A DNA stretch of 64,000 nucleotides from Aquimonas sp964586455 (GTDB lineage: Bacteria; Pseudomonadota; Gammaproteobacteria; Xanthomonadales; Xanthomonadaceae), in assembly GCA_964586455.1 (NCBI GenBank), contig CAZPHV010000003.1, forward strand, positions 62,001 through 126,000. The letters are read 5' to 3'. The translations under genes and the position numbers were made by a program. The notes below the pieces were generated by a model, which worked only from the letters and a program-made list of their open reading frames with translations, searched no databases and had not been told where the DNA came from. This document shows positions 1-7,663 of this stretch, piece by piece (within the stretch, counting starts at the first letter, position 1; each line of letters begins with the position of its first letter).

Positions 1-2
1 AC

Positions 3-848
3 TTCGAGACCGCGCCCGCAGCGGCGGATCTGTACGCGCGGCTGCGCGCCGCCAACCCTGCGCCTTTCGCTGGCCTGCTGGCCTGGCAGGACTGGGCGGT
101 ACTGAGCAGCTCGCCCGAGCGTCTGCTGTCGCTGCGCGAAGGTCTTGCCGAAACCCGACCCATCGCCGGCACGCGGCCGCGCCAGCCGGGCGATGCCGTG
201 GACGATGCGCGCCGTCGTGCCGAGTTGATCGGGCATCCGAAGGAGCGCGCCGAGCACATCATGCTGATCGACCTGGAACGTAACGATCTAGGCCGCGTCT
301 GCGTGCCCGGAACGGTTGAGGTCGACGAACTGATGGGCCTGGAGAGCTACGCCCATGTCCACCACATCGTCAGCAATGTGCGCGGTCGGCTGCGGCCCGA
401 AGTGAGCCCCGGTCAGGCGATCGCGGCGGTGTTTCCCGGAGGCACGATTACCGGCTGCCCGAAGGTGCGCTGCATGCAGATCATCGCCGAGCTGGAAGGC
501 GAGGGACGCGGGCCCTACACCGGCGCGCTGGGCTATCTGGATCGCAGTGGCGATCTCGATCTCAACATCCTGATCCGCAGCCTTTGGCTGCGCGGCGCGG
601 AAGCCGGCTTCCGCGCGGGCGCCGGCAGCGTGGTCGACTCCGAGCCGGCCGCCGAACTTGCCGAGACCCGCGCCAAGGCACGGGGCCTGCTGCGCGCATT
701 CGATGACCAGGCGCCGCTCGCTCCGGCGCGCGCGACCGTTCGCGAAGACGAGGCTGAAAGCCCGCTCCCCTCGCTGCACGCCAGCGATGCGGACCTCCTC
801 ATTCCGCCTGCGGCCTGCTGCGAAGTCGGTGCTGGAGCGAAAGCCTGA
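3..848 (+). CDS. pabB: Aminodeoxychorismate synthase component I, C-terminal part (5' end outside window)
   Basis: Makes 4-amino-4-deoxychorismate from chorismate and ammonia for folate synthesis, in the cytoplasm. The open frame enters from the left edge, so the N-terminus is missing. Chorismate-binding motifs are visible: RPIAGTRPR, ERAEHIMLIDLERNDLGR, and FPGGTITGCPK followed by GPYTGALGYL. The stop overlaps the pabC start by one base (TGATG), and a pabC neighbour favours PabB over TrpE. The loop reads PIAGT, as in anthranilate synthase, where E. coli PabB has PIKGT with a nucleophilic lysine; this is either a lineage variant or a mechanistic difference. The roughly 50-residue tail after the catalytic domain is poorly conserved in appearance. 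Confidence 0.88.
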   Translation, partial: FETAPAAADLYARLRAANPAPFAGLLAWQDWAVLSSSPERLLSLREGLAETRPIAGTRPRQPGDAVDDARRRAELIGHPKERAEHIMLIDLERNDLGRVCVPGTVEVDELMGLESYAHVHHIVSNVRGRLRPEVSPGQAIAAVFPGGTITGCPKVRCMQIIAELEGEGRGPYTGALGYLDRSGDLDLNILIRSLWLRGAEAGFRAGAGSVVDSEPAAELAETRAKARGLLRAFDDQAPLAPARATVREDEAESPLPSLHASDADLLIPPAACCEVGAGAKA

Positions 849-1672
849 TGCGCCTCGGCGTGTTGATCGACGGCGCGCCCGCCGATTCGATCGGCATCGA
901 CAGCCGTGGGCTGAACTATGGCGATGGCCTGTTCGAAACCCTGCTGGTGCAGGACGGCCGCCCGGTCTGGTGGGGCGAACACCTGGCGCGTCTGAAGCGC
1001 GGCTGCGAAGCCCTCGGCCTGCGCCTGCCCGACCCTGACCTGCTGGCCTTCGAGGCTGAGCGCCTGTGTGCGGGCCAACGGCGCGCGGTGCTGAAACTGG
1101 TGCTGGTCCGCAGCGGCACCGGTCGTGGCTATGCGCCCGAGCCTGGCGCGCGCAGCCAGCGCATTCTCAGCTTGCACGCGGCGCCGCCGCTGGTGGCCGC
1201 CGAGTACGTGCAGGGCGTGCAATTGCGCTGGTGTGAAACGCGCCTGTCTCTGCAGCCGCGGCTGGCGGGCATCAAGCACCTCAGTCGGCTCGAAAGCGTG
1301 TTGGCGCGCGCCGAACTGGCCAACACCGGCGCCGCCGAGGGCCTGATGCTCGACACCGCGGGGCGGGTGACCTGCGCTACCGCGGCCAACGTGTTCGTGC
1401 TGCGCGATGGACGTCTGTACACCCCTTCGCTGCGCGACGCCGGCATCGCCGGTACCTGTCGTGACTGGCTGCTGGCGCGCACCGACGTCGACATCGGCGA
1501 GCTGCTGCCGCGGGACCTCGAGCGCGCTGACGCTGTGTTCGTCTGCAGCAGCCTGCGCGGTATCCTGCCGGCTGCCCGGCTGGGCGAGCGCAGCTACCGC
1601 CCCCAGCCCTTGATTGTCGGCCTGCAGGCCCAGCTCTGGAGCGAAGTTCCGGCGCTGGCACCGCAGTCCTGA
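848..1672 (+). CDS. pabC: 4-amino-4-deoxychorismate lyase
   Basis: A PLP-dependent class IV aminotransferase-fold lyase that splits aminodeoxychorismate into p-aminobenzoate and pyruvate. The 274-residue length is normal. Lys143 in GIKHLSRLES is the expected Schiff-base lysine. The N-terminal SRGLNYGDGLFETLLV and the later TAANVFVLRDGRLYTPSL match the fold. The ATG overlaps the pabB stop by one base, so translation is probably coupled, and mltG follows after 12 bases. The pabC-mltG-tmk-holB order is a conserved gammaproteobacterial arrangement. Confidence 0.93.
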   Translation: MRLGVLIDGAPADSIGIDSRGLNYGDGLFETLLVQDGRPVWWGEHLARLKRGCEALGLRLPDPDLLAFEAERLCAGQRRAVLKLVLVRSGTGRGYAPEPGARSQRILSLHAAPPLVAAEYVQGVQLRWCETRLSLQPRLAGIKHLSRLESVLARAELANTGAAEGLMLDTAGRVTCATAANVFVLRDGRLYTPSLRDAGIAGTCRDWLLARTDVDIGELLPRDLERADAVFVCSSLRGILPAARLGERSYRPQPLIVGLQAQLWSEVPALAPQS

Positions 1673-1684
1673 AGGAGTTCCGCT

Positions 1685-2746
1685 TTGAGTAAACCGAAAC
1701 CGCGGCCCCGGCGCTGGCTGCGCACGCTGTTCAGTTTGTGTCTGCTGGGCCTGTTGGTGGCTGGCGCGGCCGGGTTCTGGGTCTGGCAGCAATACCAGGC
1801 CTTCGTCGATGCTCCGGTGGCGGGTCTGAACGCCGAGACGGACGTGATCCTGCAGCGTGGCGATGGCCTGCGCCGTGTGCTGCAGCGCTTGCAGGGGGGC
1901 GGCCTTGTGACCGGCCGCGAGGAGCTGTGGCGGCTGCTGGCGCGTGACATGGGCGTTGGCGGCCGCATCCAGGCCGGCGAGTATCGCTTGCCACCGAACG
2001 CGACGCCGCGCCAGCTGCTGCAGCAGTTCGCCGATGGCCGCGTACTGCAGCGGGCGTTTACCCTGGTTGAGGGCAGCACCTTCCGTGAAGTGCGGCTGGC
2101 GCTGGCGCAGGCCGAGGCGTTGGAACAGACCCTGCCGGGTCTCGACGAAACCGAGATCATGCGCAGGCTGGACGCCGAAGGCGTGCCGGCGGAGGGCCGC
2201 TTTCTGCCCGAGACCTACTACTACACCCGTGGCATGAGCGACCTCGACGTGCTGCGTCGGGCCAAGCGCGCACTCGATCGCACGCTTGAGCAGGCCTGGG
2301 CGAAACGGCAGCCGGAGCTGCCGCTGAAATCGCCGGACGAAGCCCTGATCCTGGCCTCGATCATCGAAAAGGAAACCGGCATTGGCGGCGAGCGTCGCGA
2401 AGTCTCGGGCGTGTTCAATCGCCGTCTGCGCATCGGCATGCGCCTGCAGACCGACCCGACAGTCATCTATGGCGCAGGTGAGAGCTACCGCGGCGTGATT
2501 CTGCGCAGTCATCTCGACACCGATACGCCCTGGAACACCTACACCCGTGACGGCCTGCCGCCGACGCCGATCGCCATGCCGGGCCGCGCGGCCATCGAAG
2601 CCGCCGTCGATCCGGCGCCGGGCGATGCGCTGTACTTCGTCGCCAGTGGCACCGGCGGCCATGTGTTTTCGCGCACGCTGGACGAACACAACCGTGCGGT
2701 GGCGCGCTGGCGCGCGATCGAGCGTAGCCGGAGGGCAGGCCAGTGA
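1685..2746 (+). CDS. mltG: Endolytic murein transglycosylase MltG (YceG family)
   Basis: Inner-membrane lytic transglycosylase that cuts nascent glycan strands and so limits their length. One N-terminal membrane anchor lies at about residues 14-34 after a basic KPKPRPRRW stretch. The catalytic motif ASIIEKETG carries Glu228, which matches the catalytic Glu of E. coli YceG by motif. Further family signatures are RLQTDPTVIYG and NTYTRDGLPPTPIAMPG. I chose the TTG start at 1685 because GAAGGAG lies just upstream and the signal anchor then begins naturally. It overlaps tmk by four bases (GTGA). Confidence 0.93.
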   Translation: MSKPKPRPRRWLRTLFSLCLLGLLVAGAAGFWVWQQYQAFVDAPVAGLNAETDVILQRGDGLRRVLQRLQGGGLVTGREELWRLLARDMGVGGRIQAGEYRLPPNATPRQLLQQFADGRVLQRAFTLVEGSTFREVRLALAQAEALEQTLPGLDETEIMRRLDAEGVPAEGRFLPETYYYTRGMSDLDVLRRAKRALDRTLEQAWAKRQPELPLKSPDEALILASIIEKETGIGGERREVSGVFNRRLRIGMRLQTDPTVIYGAGESYRGVILRSHLDTDTPWNTYTRDGLPPTPIAMPGRAAIEAAVDPAPGDALYFVASGTGGHVFSRTLDEHNRAVARWRAIERSRRAGQ

Positions 2747-3384
2747 GCCTTACGGCGGGTCATCCGCGCTTCGTCAGCTTTGAAGGCGGTGAAGGCGCTG
2801 GCAAGAGCACGGTCATCACTGCCGCGGCCGAATCGCTGCGCGCAGTCGGCGAAACCGTTCTGCTGCTGCGCGAACCCGGCGGTACCGCGGTCGGCGAAGC
2901 CGTGCGCGCGGTGCTGTTGACCCCTGAGCTGCGCGGCCTTTGCGCCGAGAGCGAGCTGCTGCTGATGATGGCCTCGCGCGCCCAGCTGGTGCGCGAGCGC
3001 ATCCTGCCTGCGCTTGAGCGCGGCGACTGGGTGCTGTGCGACCGCTTCACCGACGCCAGCTTCGCCTACCAGGGTGGCGGCCGCGGCATCGACAGCGGGC
3101 GAATCGCCGAGCTCGAGCGCTGGGTCGCCGGCGTCAAGCCGGGCCTGAGTTTTCTGCTCGATCTTCCGGTCGAGACCGGCCTGGCCCGCGCCGGCAGCCG
3201 CGCCGCTCCTGACCGCATCGAAGCGGAATCGATCGCGTTCTTCGAGCGCGTGCGCGCCGCCTATCGATCGCGCGCCGCCGCTGAGCCGCAGCGCTGGTGC
3301 GTGCTCAACGCCAGCCAGCCGGCAGAAGCCGTGGCCGCCGCAGTCGTTCAGCGCTTGAACACACAGCGCGAAATCGCGGCATGA
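2743..3384 (+). CDS. tmk: Thymidylate kinase
   Basis: Phosphorylates dTMP to dTDP with ATP. The P-loop FEGGEGAGKSTV is at about residues 12-23, the DRFTDASFAYQGGGRGI substrate motif is central, and a C-terminal helix-rich segment follows. The 213-residue length is standard. The GTG start overlaps the mltG stop and the gene's own stop overlaps the holB ATG, so the three genes are probably translationally coupled. Confidence 0.95.
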   Translation: MSLTAGHPRFVSFEGGEGAGKSTVITAAAESLRAVGETVLLLREPGGTAVGEAVRAVLLTPELRGLCAESELLLMMASRAQLVRERILPALERGDWVLCDRFTDASFAYQGGGRGIDSGRIAELERWVAGVKPGLSFLLDLPVETGLARAGSRAAPDRIEAESIAFFERVRAAYRSRAAAEPQRWCVLNASQPAEAVAAAVVQRLNTQREIAA

Positions 3385-4328
3385 GCAGCCCGGCCTTTTC
3401 ACCCTGGCAGCAGCGTGCATTTGAGCGCGTGCTGGCCAGCCACGCAGCACAGCGTCTGGGCCACGGCCTGTTGGTCTGCGGCCCGGCGCGACTTGGCAAA
3501 CGCGCCCTGGTCGAGGCCATCGCCGCGCGTCTGCTGTGCACCGGCGCCGAGCCTGGCGCGCCTGCCTGCGGCACCTGCCGCGGCTGCCGTCTGCTGGCGG
3601 CGGGTACCCACCCGGACCTGCACCGGATCAGCTTTGCCCTCAACGACAAGGGTGAGCCGCGCAGCGTCATCGTGGTCGAGCAGATGCGCGTGCTCAGTGA
3701 CAAGATCAGCCTGACCGGCCAGCTCGGCGGCGCCATCGTCAGCCTCATCGATCCCGCTGATGCGCTCAACCACAACGCCGCCAATGCCCTGCTGAAAACG
3801 CTTGAGGAACCGCAGGACGGCCGCTTCCTGATCCTCGTCAGCGACGCGACCTATCGGCTGTCGGCGACCATCCGCAGCCGCTGCCAGCGCATCGAGCTGC
3901 GCCCGCCATCGATCGACGAAGCCCGCGCCTGGCTGCTTGCACACGACCTGCCCGCCGCGCGTGTCGATCAAGCGCTGGCGCTGGCCGACGGGCATCCGGG
4001 CGAAGCGCAGGCCCTGCTGAGCGAGGGCGGCCTGGAGCTGCGCGAGGCCGTGCAGCGCGATCTCGACGCCCTGGCCGCACGCCGCGCGCCCTTGAGCGAA
4101 ACCGTCAAAGCCTGGCTGGATGATCGCCCTCAAGAGCGCCTGGCGCATGCGGCTGCGCTGGCCCGCGGCCGCGGCCGCGAACGCCTGCTGAGCGGGGTGG
4201 CCGAGGCGTTTCCGGATCTCGCCGACTGGTACGACCGCGCCAATCGCGTGCGCGCCCTGCTCGATACGCCCCTGAAGGCGGATCTGCTGCTGGGTGAGCT
4301 ACTGATCGGCTGGCGCGATCAGACCTGA
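3381..4328 (+). CDS. holB: DNA polymerase III delta-prime subunit
   Basis: Clamp-loader subunit of the replicative polymerase. The 315-residue protein has a modified P-loop region (GPARLGKRALVEAI) and a four-cysteine zinc module (CTGAEPGAPACGTCRGC), then LLKTLEEPQDGRFLILVS and TIRSRCQRIELRPP, which are typical clamp-loader motifs. The open frame extends upstream, but the ATG at 3381 overlapping the tmk stop (ATGA) is the natural start. The delta-prime subunit is normally ATPase-inactive, in line with the altered P-loop. Confidence 0.93.
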   Translation: MSSPAFSPWQQRAFERVLASHAAQRLGHGLLVCGPARLGKRALVEAIAARLLCTGAEPGAPACGTCRGCRLLAAGTHPDLHRISFALNDKGEPRSVIVVEQMRVLSDKISLTGQLGGAIVSLIDPADALNHNAANALLKTLEEPQDGRFLILVSDATYRLSATIRSRCQRIELRPPSIDEARAWLLAHDLPAARVDQALALADGHPGEAQALLSEGGLELREAVQRDLDALAARRAPLSETVKAWLDDRPQERLAHAAALARGRGRERLLSGVAEAFPDLADWYDRANRVRALLDTPLKADLLLGELLIGWRDQT

Positions 4329-4409
4329 GCTTGTTGCGCGCTTCGCTGCGACGTCCGGCCCGCCTCTGCTATCTTCGCGCCCACCCCATCGTGACTCGCG
4401 AGCCCGTCC

Positions 4410-4766
4410 ATGCAAGCAGCCGGAATGATGCGCCAGGGCATCCTGTCGCTGGCGATCAAGGAAAAGCAGGCGCTGTATCAGGCCTACATGCCCTTCATCA
4501 AGGGCGGCGGCCTGTTCGTGCCGACGCCGAAGCGCTACAGCCTGGGCGACGAGGTGTTCATCCTGCTCAGCCTGCTGGAAGACAAGGAGCGCCTGCCGGT
4601 AGCCGGCAAGGTCATCTGGATCACCCCTGCAGGCGCGCAGGGCAACCGCGCCGCCGGCATCGGCGTGCAGTTCAACGATTCGGCTGAAGGCGAAACGGCG
4701 CGCAGCAAGATCGAAACCCTGCTCGCAGGCCTCACCGGTGGCGACAAGCCCACGCACACCATGTAG
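4410..4766 (+). CDS. pilZ: Type IV pilus PilZ protein
   Basis: A 118-residue single PilZ-domain protein of the type IV pilus assembly kind. Motifs seen are GGLFVPTPKRYSLGDEVFIL and GKVIWITPAGAQGNRAAGIG, ending with GVQF. It lacks the RxxxR and (D/N)xSxxG residues of cyclic-di-GMP-binding PilZ domains, which is typical of this PilZ type that works in pilus biogenesis through protein contacts. It follows holB by 81 bases, the arrangement usual in Pseudomonas and Xanthomonas. Confidence 0.88.
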   Translation: MQAAGMMRQGILSLAIKEKQALYQAYMPFIKGGGLFVPTPKRYSLGDEVFILLSLLEDKERLPVAGKVIWITPAGAQGNRAAGIGVQFNDSAEGETARSKIETLLAGLTGGDKPTHTM

Positions 4767-4806
4767 CCGCCGCGGCGTCGAAACCGACTCCGCTTCTGGC
4801 TTCTAC

Positions 4807-4841
4807 GAATCCCGAATCCCGAATCCCGAATCCCGAATCCC
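4807..4841. repeat. Five tandem copies of heptamer GAATCCC
   Basis: Five perfect copies of GAATCCC lie between the convergent pilZ and NnrU-like genes. The same heptamer, or its complement GGGATTC, recurs in at least seven other spacers of the window, always outside genes. It may serve as a shared transcription end signal or be a neutral dispersed microsatellite. Confidence 0.9.
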
Positions 4842-4846
4842 AGTTC

Positions 4847-5425
4847 TTAGCCAAACGGCGCCACACCGATCCAGCCCAGGTGCAGGTGCAGCGCGAACAG
4901 CACCCACAGCGCTGAGCCGATGATCACGCACAGCGCGCTGCGCACCACGTTGCCGCGCGCTCGCACGACCCCGGCGCTGCGATCGCGGCGCTTGGCGGCC
5001 GCGAAGGCCACGATGGCCCAGATCAGAAAGCCCGCCAGCAGCACGATGCCGTGCAGCCAGCCAACCGCGAGCAGATGGCCGGCGGCCCACAGCTTGACGC
5101 CGAGCAACATCGGATGCCCCAGTCGCGCCTTGAAATGATTGCCAGGCACGTAGGCGGCTACGACCAGAATGAAGGCCGGCAGGGTGAACAGTGCGACCAG
5201 GTGGCGGATCCACGGCGGCGGCGACCACAGCAGCACGGGCTCGACGCGGGCCAGCCCATACCCGTAGAGGATCAACACAAAACCCAGCAGCGACAGCAGG
5301 CCGTAGACGCCTTTGTAGCCGACGCTGCCGAGGCGCTGGATCAGGCCGGATCGCACTCCGGGCGCCAGCGCGTGCAGGCTGTGCACGCCCAGAAACAGCA
5401 GCAGTCCAGCGATCAGTACGGCCAT
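4847..5425 (-). CDS. NnrU-like integral membrane protein
   Basis: A 192-residue polytopic membrane protein with about five to six hydrophobic segments and motifs such as FLGVHSLHALAPGVRSGL, VPGNHFKARLGHPMLLGVKL and WAAGHLL. These fit the NnrU family, whose members include a protein near nitric-oxide reductase genes and relatives of isoprenoid methyltransferase-like membrane proteins. No nitrogen-oxide genes are nearby, so the role here is unknown. I chose the ATG at 5425 (MAVLIAG) over the TTG twelve bases upstream because a GGAG precedes it at good spacing. Confidence 0.8.
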   Translation of the reverse strand: MAVLIAGLLLFLGVHSLHALAPGVRSGLIQRLGSVGYKGVYGLLSLLGFVLILYGYGLARVEPVLLWSPPPWIRHLVALFTLPAFILVVAAYVPGNHFKARLGHPMLLGVKLWAAGHLLAVGWLHGIVLLAGFLIWAIVAFAAAKRRDRSAGVVRARGNVVRSALCVIIGSALWVLFALHLHLGWIGVAPFG

Positions 5426-5494
5426 GCGGGTCTCCAATCCAAGTGTGTGGGGGGTGCACAGGAGCGCTGACGGAATGCCGCGCTGACCGCGCCT

Positions 5495-6673
5495 TCAGGA
5501 AGACCGGCGAGGCTGCAGCAATGTCAGCGAGAGCGCAATCTGCAGGGGCAGCATCAGCGCGATCCACTCCAGCTGCTGCTGCGGGTACACCTGCACATGC
5601 GCCAGCACCAGCCCGGCCACGCTGAGTAAGGCGAGCGCGTGGGCGGCGTAACGCAGACGGCTTTCGCGCGGGCTTCGGCCCTGTCGCCATAGCGCCAAGC
5701 AGGCGGGCAGCAACAGCAGGGCCAGAGGATTGAACAGCAGCAGGTTGCGATTGGCCCAAGCCGATTCGTGCGCGGTGCCCACCCACAGCAGCAGCATGCC
5801 GAGGCCCGCCAGCCCGCTCAGGCTCCACACCGCGAGCAGCACCGCGCCGCCGCGGCGTCCACGCGCAGCGCGCGCCAAGGCGATCGCCAGAGCCAAGCCG
5901 ACCAGCAGGGCGGCCCATGACCAGCGCGGCGGGTCCGCGGCAGTGACGGGGCCACGGTGGGGCAGCAATTCGCGCTCGGCGACTACCAGCGGCTCGCCCG
6001 CCTCGGTGCGAACCTCGCGCAGGGCGTCGGCCAGTCGCGCCGGAATGAAACTCTGCTCCCAGATCGACAACGGCCGATCCGCATAGGGCCCCAGCCCGAT
6101 GTGCATACCGAGATGCAGCCACGCGATTCCAGCGCCGTGCCGCAGGGCCTCATGCCGATAGGTCAGGCCCATGGAGCGTCCGTCCAACTGCCGCTTCAAC
6201 GCGCCGCCCAGGGCCTCGTCAAGCGCGTCGCGCACCTTGGTCGAGCAGTTGGACACGAAATAGTCATAGCGGTACTCGGCGTTCTCGGGCCGCACCTGTT
6301 CGGCCAGGGCCGCCGTCAGGGTGGCGACCTGCTCTGGCTCCAGACGCAGCCACTGCAGACGCGCGCCGCGGCCCTCGGCCGCGTAGCTTCCGAGATCGCT
6401 CGACATCGGAAGCGCCACCGCGAGGTAGCGCATGTCGCCACGAAGAAACCGGGTCAGAAAGCCCGGCTGCTCGAAGTCGAAGTAGCCGAAGTTGTAGAAG
6501 GTCGGCTCGCTGCCATCGCCGCGGTCAATCAGCAGCGCGTTGTGGCCGAAACGCGCCCAGTAGGCATCGCCAGGGTCCATCGTGACCAGGCCCACCGCCG
6601 TCGCTGCGCCCACGCGGGGCGCCAGCAGACTGAGCAGTAGTGCGAAGGCGAACGCAGCGCACCGGCTGCGCAT
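5495..6673 (-). CDS. DUF4105-family membrane protein
   Basis: A 392-residue protein with an N-terminal signal or anchor (about residues 5-23), a soluble region, and four or so hydrophobic segments in the C-terminal 130 residues. Motifs GDAYWARFGHNALLI, FNFGYFDF-like and YRYDYFVSNCSTKVRD fit DUF4105, a papain/NlpC-like fold in which His and Cys are the suspected catalytic pair; both are present (FGHNA and SNCST). The ATG at 6673 lies four bases after the CorC-like stop, suggesting one transcript. The substrate is unknown. Confidence 0.75.
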   Translation of the reverse strand: MRSRCAAFAFALLLSLLAPRVGAATAVGLVTMDPGDAYWARFGHNALLIDRGDGSEPTFYNFGYFDFEQPGFLTRFLRGDMRYLAVALPMSSDLGSYAAEGRGARLQWLRLEPEQVATLTAALAEQVRPENAEYRYDYFVSNCSTKVRDALDEALGGALKRQLDGRSMGLTYRHEALRHGAGIAWLHLGMHIGLGPYADRPLSIWEQSFIPARLADALREVRTEAGEPLVVAERELLPHRGPVTAADPPRWSWAALLVGLALAIALARAARGRRGGAVLLAVWSLSGLAGLGMLLLWVGTAHESAWANRNLLLFNPLALLLLPACLALWRQGRSPRESRLRYAAHALALLSVAGLVLAHVQVYPQQQLEWIALMLPLQIALSLTLLQPRRSS

Positions 6674-6677
6674 ACGC

Positions 6678-7529
6678 TCAGGCGGCATCAGCCAGACGCA
6701 GTTCGAGCGTGTGCAGGCGGCGGCCGTCGGCTTCCAGCACGCGCAGGTGGAAGCCACCGAGCTCCAACGCTTCGCCGACTTCCGGCAGGTGGCCGAGTGC
6801 CGCGGTGAACAGCCCACCGATGGTGTCGTACTCCTCGTCCGACAGTTCGGCACCGAAGCGTTCGTTGAATTCTTCGATCGGCATCAGGGCTTCCACTTCG
6901 TAGCAGCCCAGGCCGGTCTGCTCGACGTGCTCGTCTTCGGTGGGCGCGTCGTCATGCTCGTCGTCGATCTCGCCGACGATCTGTTCGAGCAGGTCCTCGA
7001 TCGTGACCAGGCCGGCCACACCGCCGAATTCATCGACCACAATCGCCATGTGGTTGCGCGACTGCCGGAATTCGCGCAGAAGCACATTCAGGCGCTTGGA
7101 TTCCGGGATCAGCACGGCGGGGCGCAGCACGCCGCGCAGCAGCAGCGGCTCGCCGCTGGCGAAGCTCCGCAGCAGGTCCTTGGCCAGCAGGATGCCGAGG
7201 ATCTCGTCCTTGTCGTCGCCATGCACCGGAAAACGTGAGTGACCGCTTTCGATGACGATCTGCAGCACCTCGGCAGTGCTGGAGTCAACGGGAATCGAGA
7301 CCATTTGTCCGCGCGGGACCATGACGTCGCCGACCTGCAGGTCCGAGACCGCGATGGCGCCTTCGATCATGGCCAGGCTGTCGGCGGTGAGCAGGCCTGA
7401 GGTCTGCGCGGAACGCAGCTCCTCAAGCAGGTCTTCGCGACTTCGTGGCTCGCCGGAGAGGGCCTGGGTCAAACGACCGAACCAGGAGCGGCTGGGCGAG
7501 CCGGTGGTACTGCTTGGATCTTCGGACAT
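6678..7529 (-). CDS. corC: CorC/HlyC-type CBS-domain transporter-associated protein
   Basis: A 283-residue protein with two CBS domains (around DVMVPRGQMVSIP and HMAIVVDEFGGVAGLVTIED) and a C-terminal CorC_HlyC domain (TIGGLFTAALGHLPEVGE). It has no membrane segments, so it matches the short CorC type linked to magnesium/cobalt efflux rather than the longer YfjD type. In many gammaproteobacteria it sits next to ybeY and lnt; those genes are absent here. The ATG at 7529 starts MSEDPSSTTG; the frame continues upstream without homology-like sequence. Confidence 0.85.
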   Translation of the reverse strand: MSEDPSSTTGSPSRSWFGRLTQALSGEPRSREDLLEELRSAQTSGLLTADSLAMIEGAIAVSDLQVGDVMVPRGQMVSIPVDSSTAEVLQIVIESGHSRFPVHGDDKDEILGILLAKDLLRSFASGEPLLLRGVLRPAVLIPESKRLNVLLREFRQSRNHMAIVVDEFGGVAGLVTIEDLLEQIVGEIDDEHDDAPTEDEHVEQTGLGCYEVEALMPIEEFNERFGAELSDEEYDTIGGLFTAALGHLPEVGEALELGGFHLRVLEADGRRLHTLELRLADAA

Positions 7530-7663
7530 TGCGCTTGAAACGTCGCCCCGTAAGGGCACCGCGGTCGAGTGTATCGCAAGTCTGTGGAGCACTTCCGCTC
7601 GTGGTTTGGCCGCGGCAGTCCAAGTGTAGGCAGAATGACGGGTCGTTCGCGCTCGGGTGAGCC

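Noticed and set aside
533..2689. Long minus-strand open frame opposite pabB-mltG (718 codons)
   Set aside because: It mirrors real genes on the other strand, crosses several gene boundaries, has shadow-like Arg/Gln/Ala composition and no motifs. Such frames are common in high-GC DNA; the same holds for 17315-19513 minus and 32611-33894 plus.
4807..4841. CRISPR-like array
   Set aside because: The units are seven bases with no spacers and no cas genes are present.
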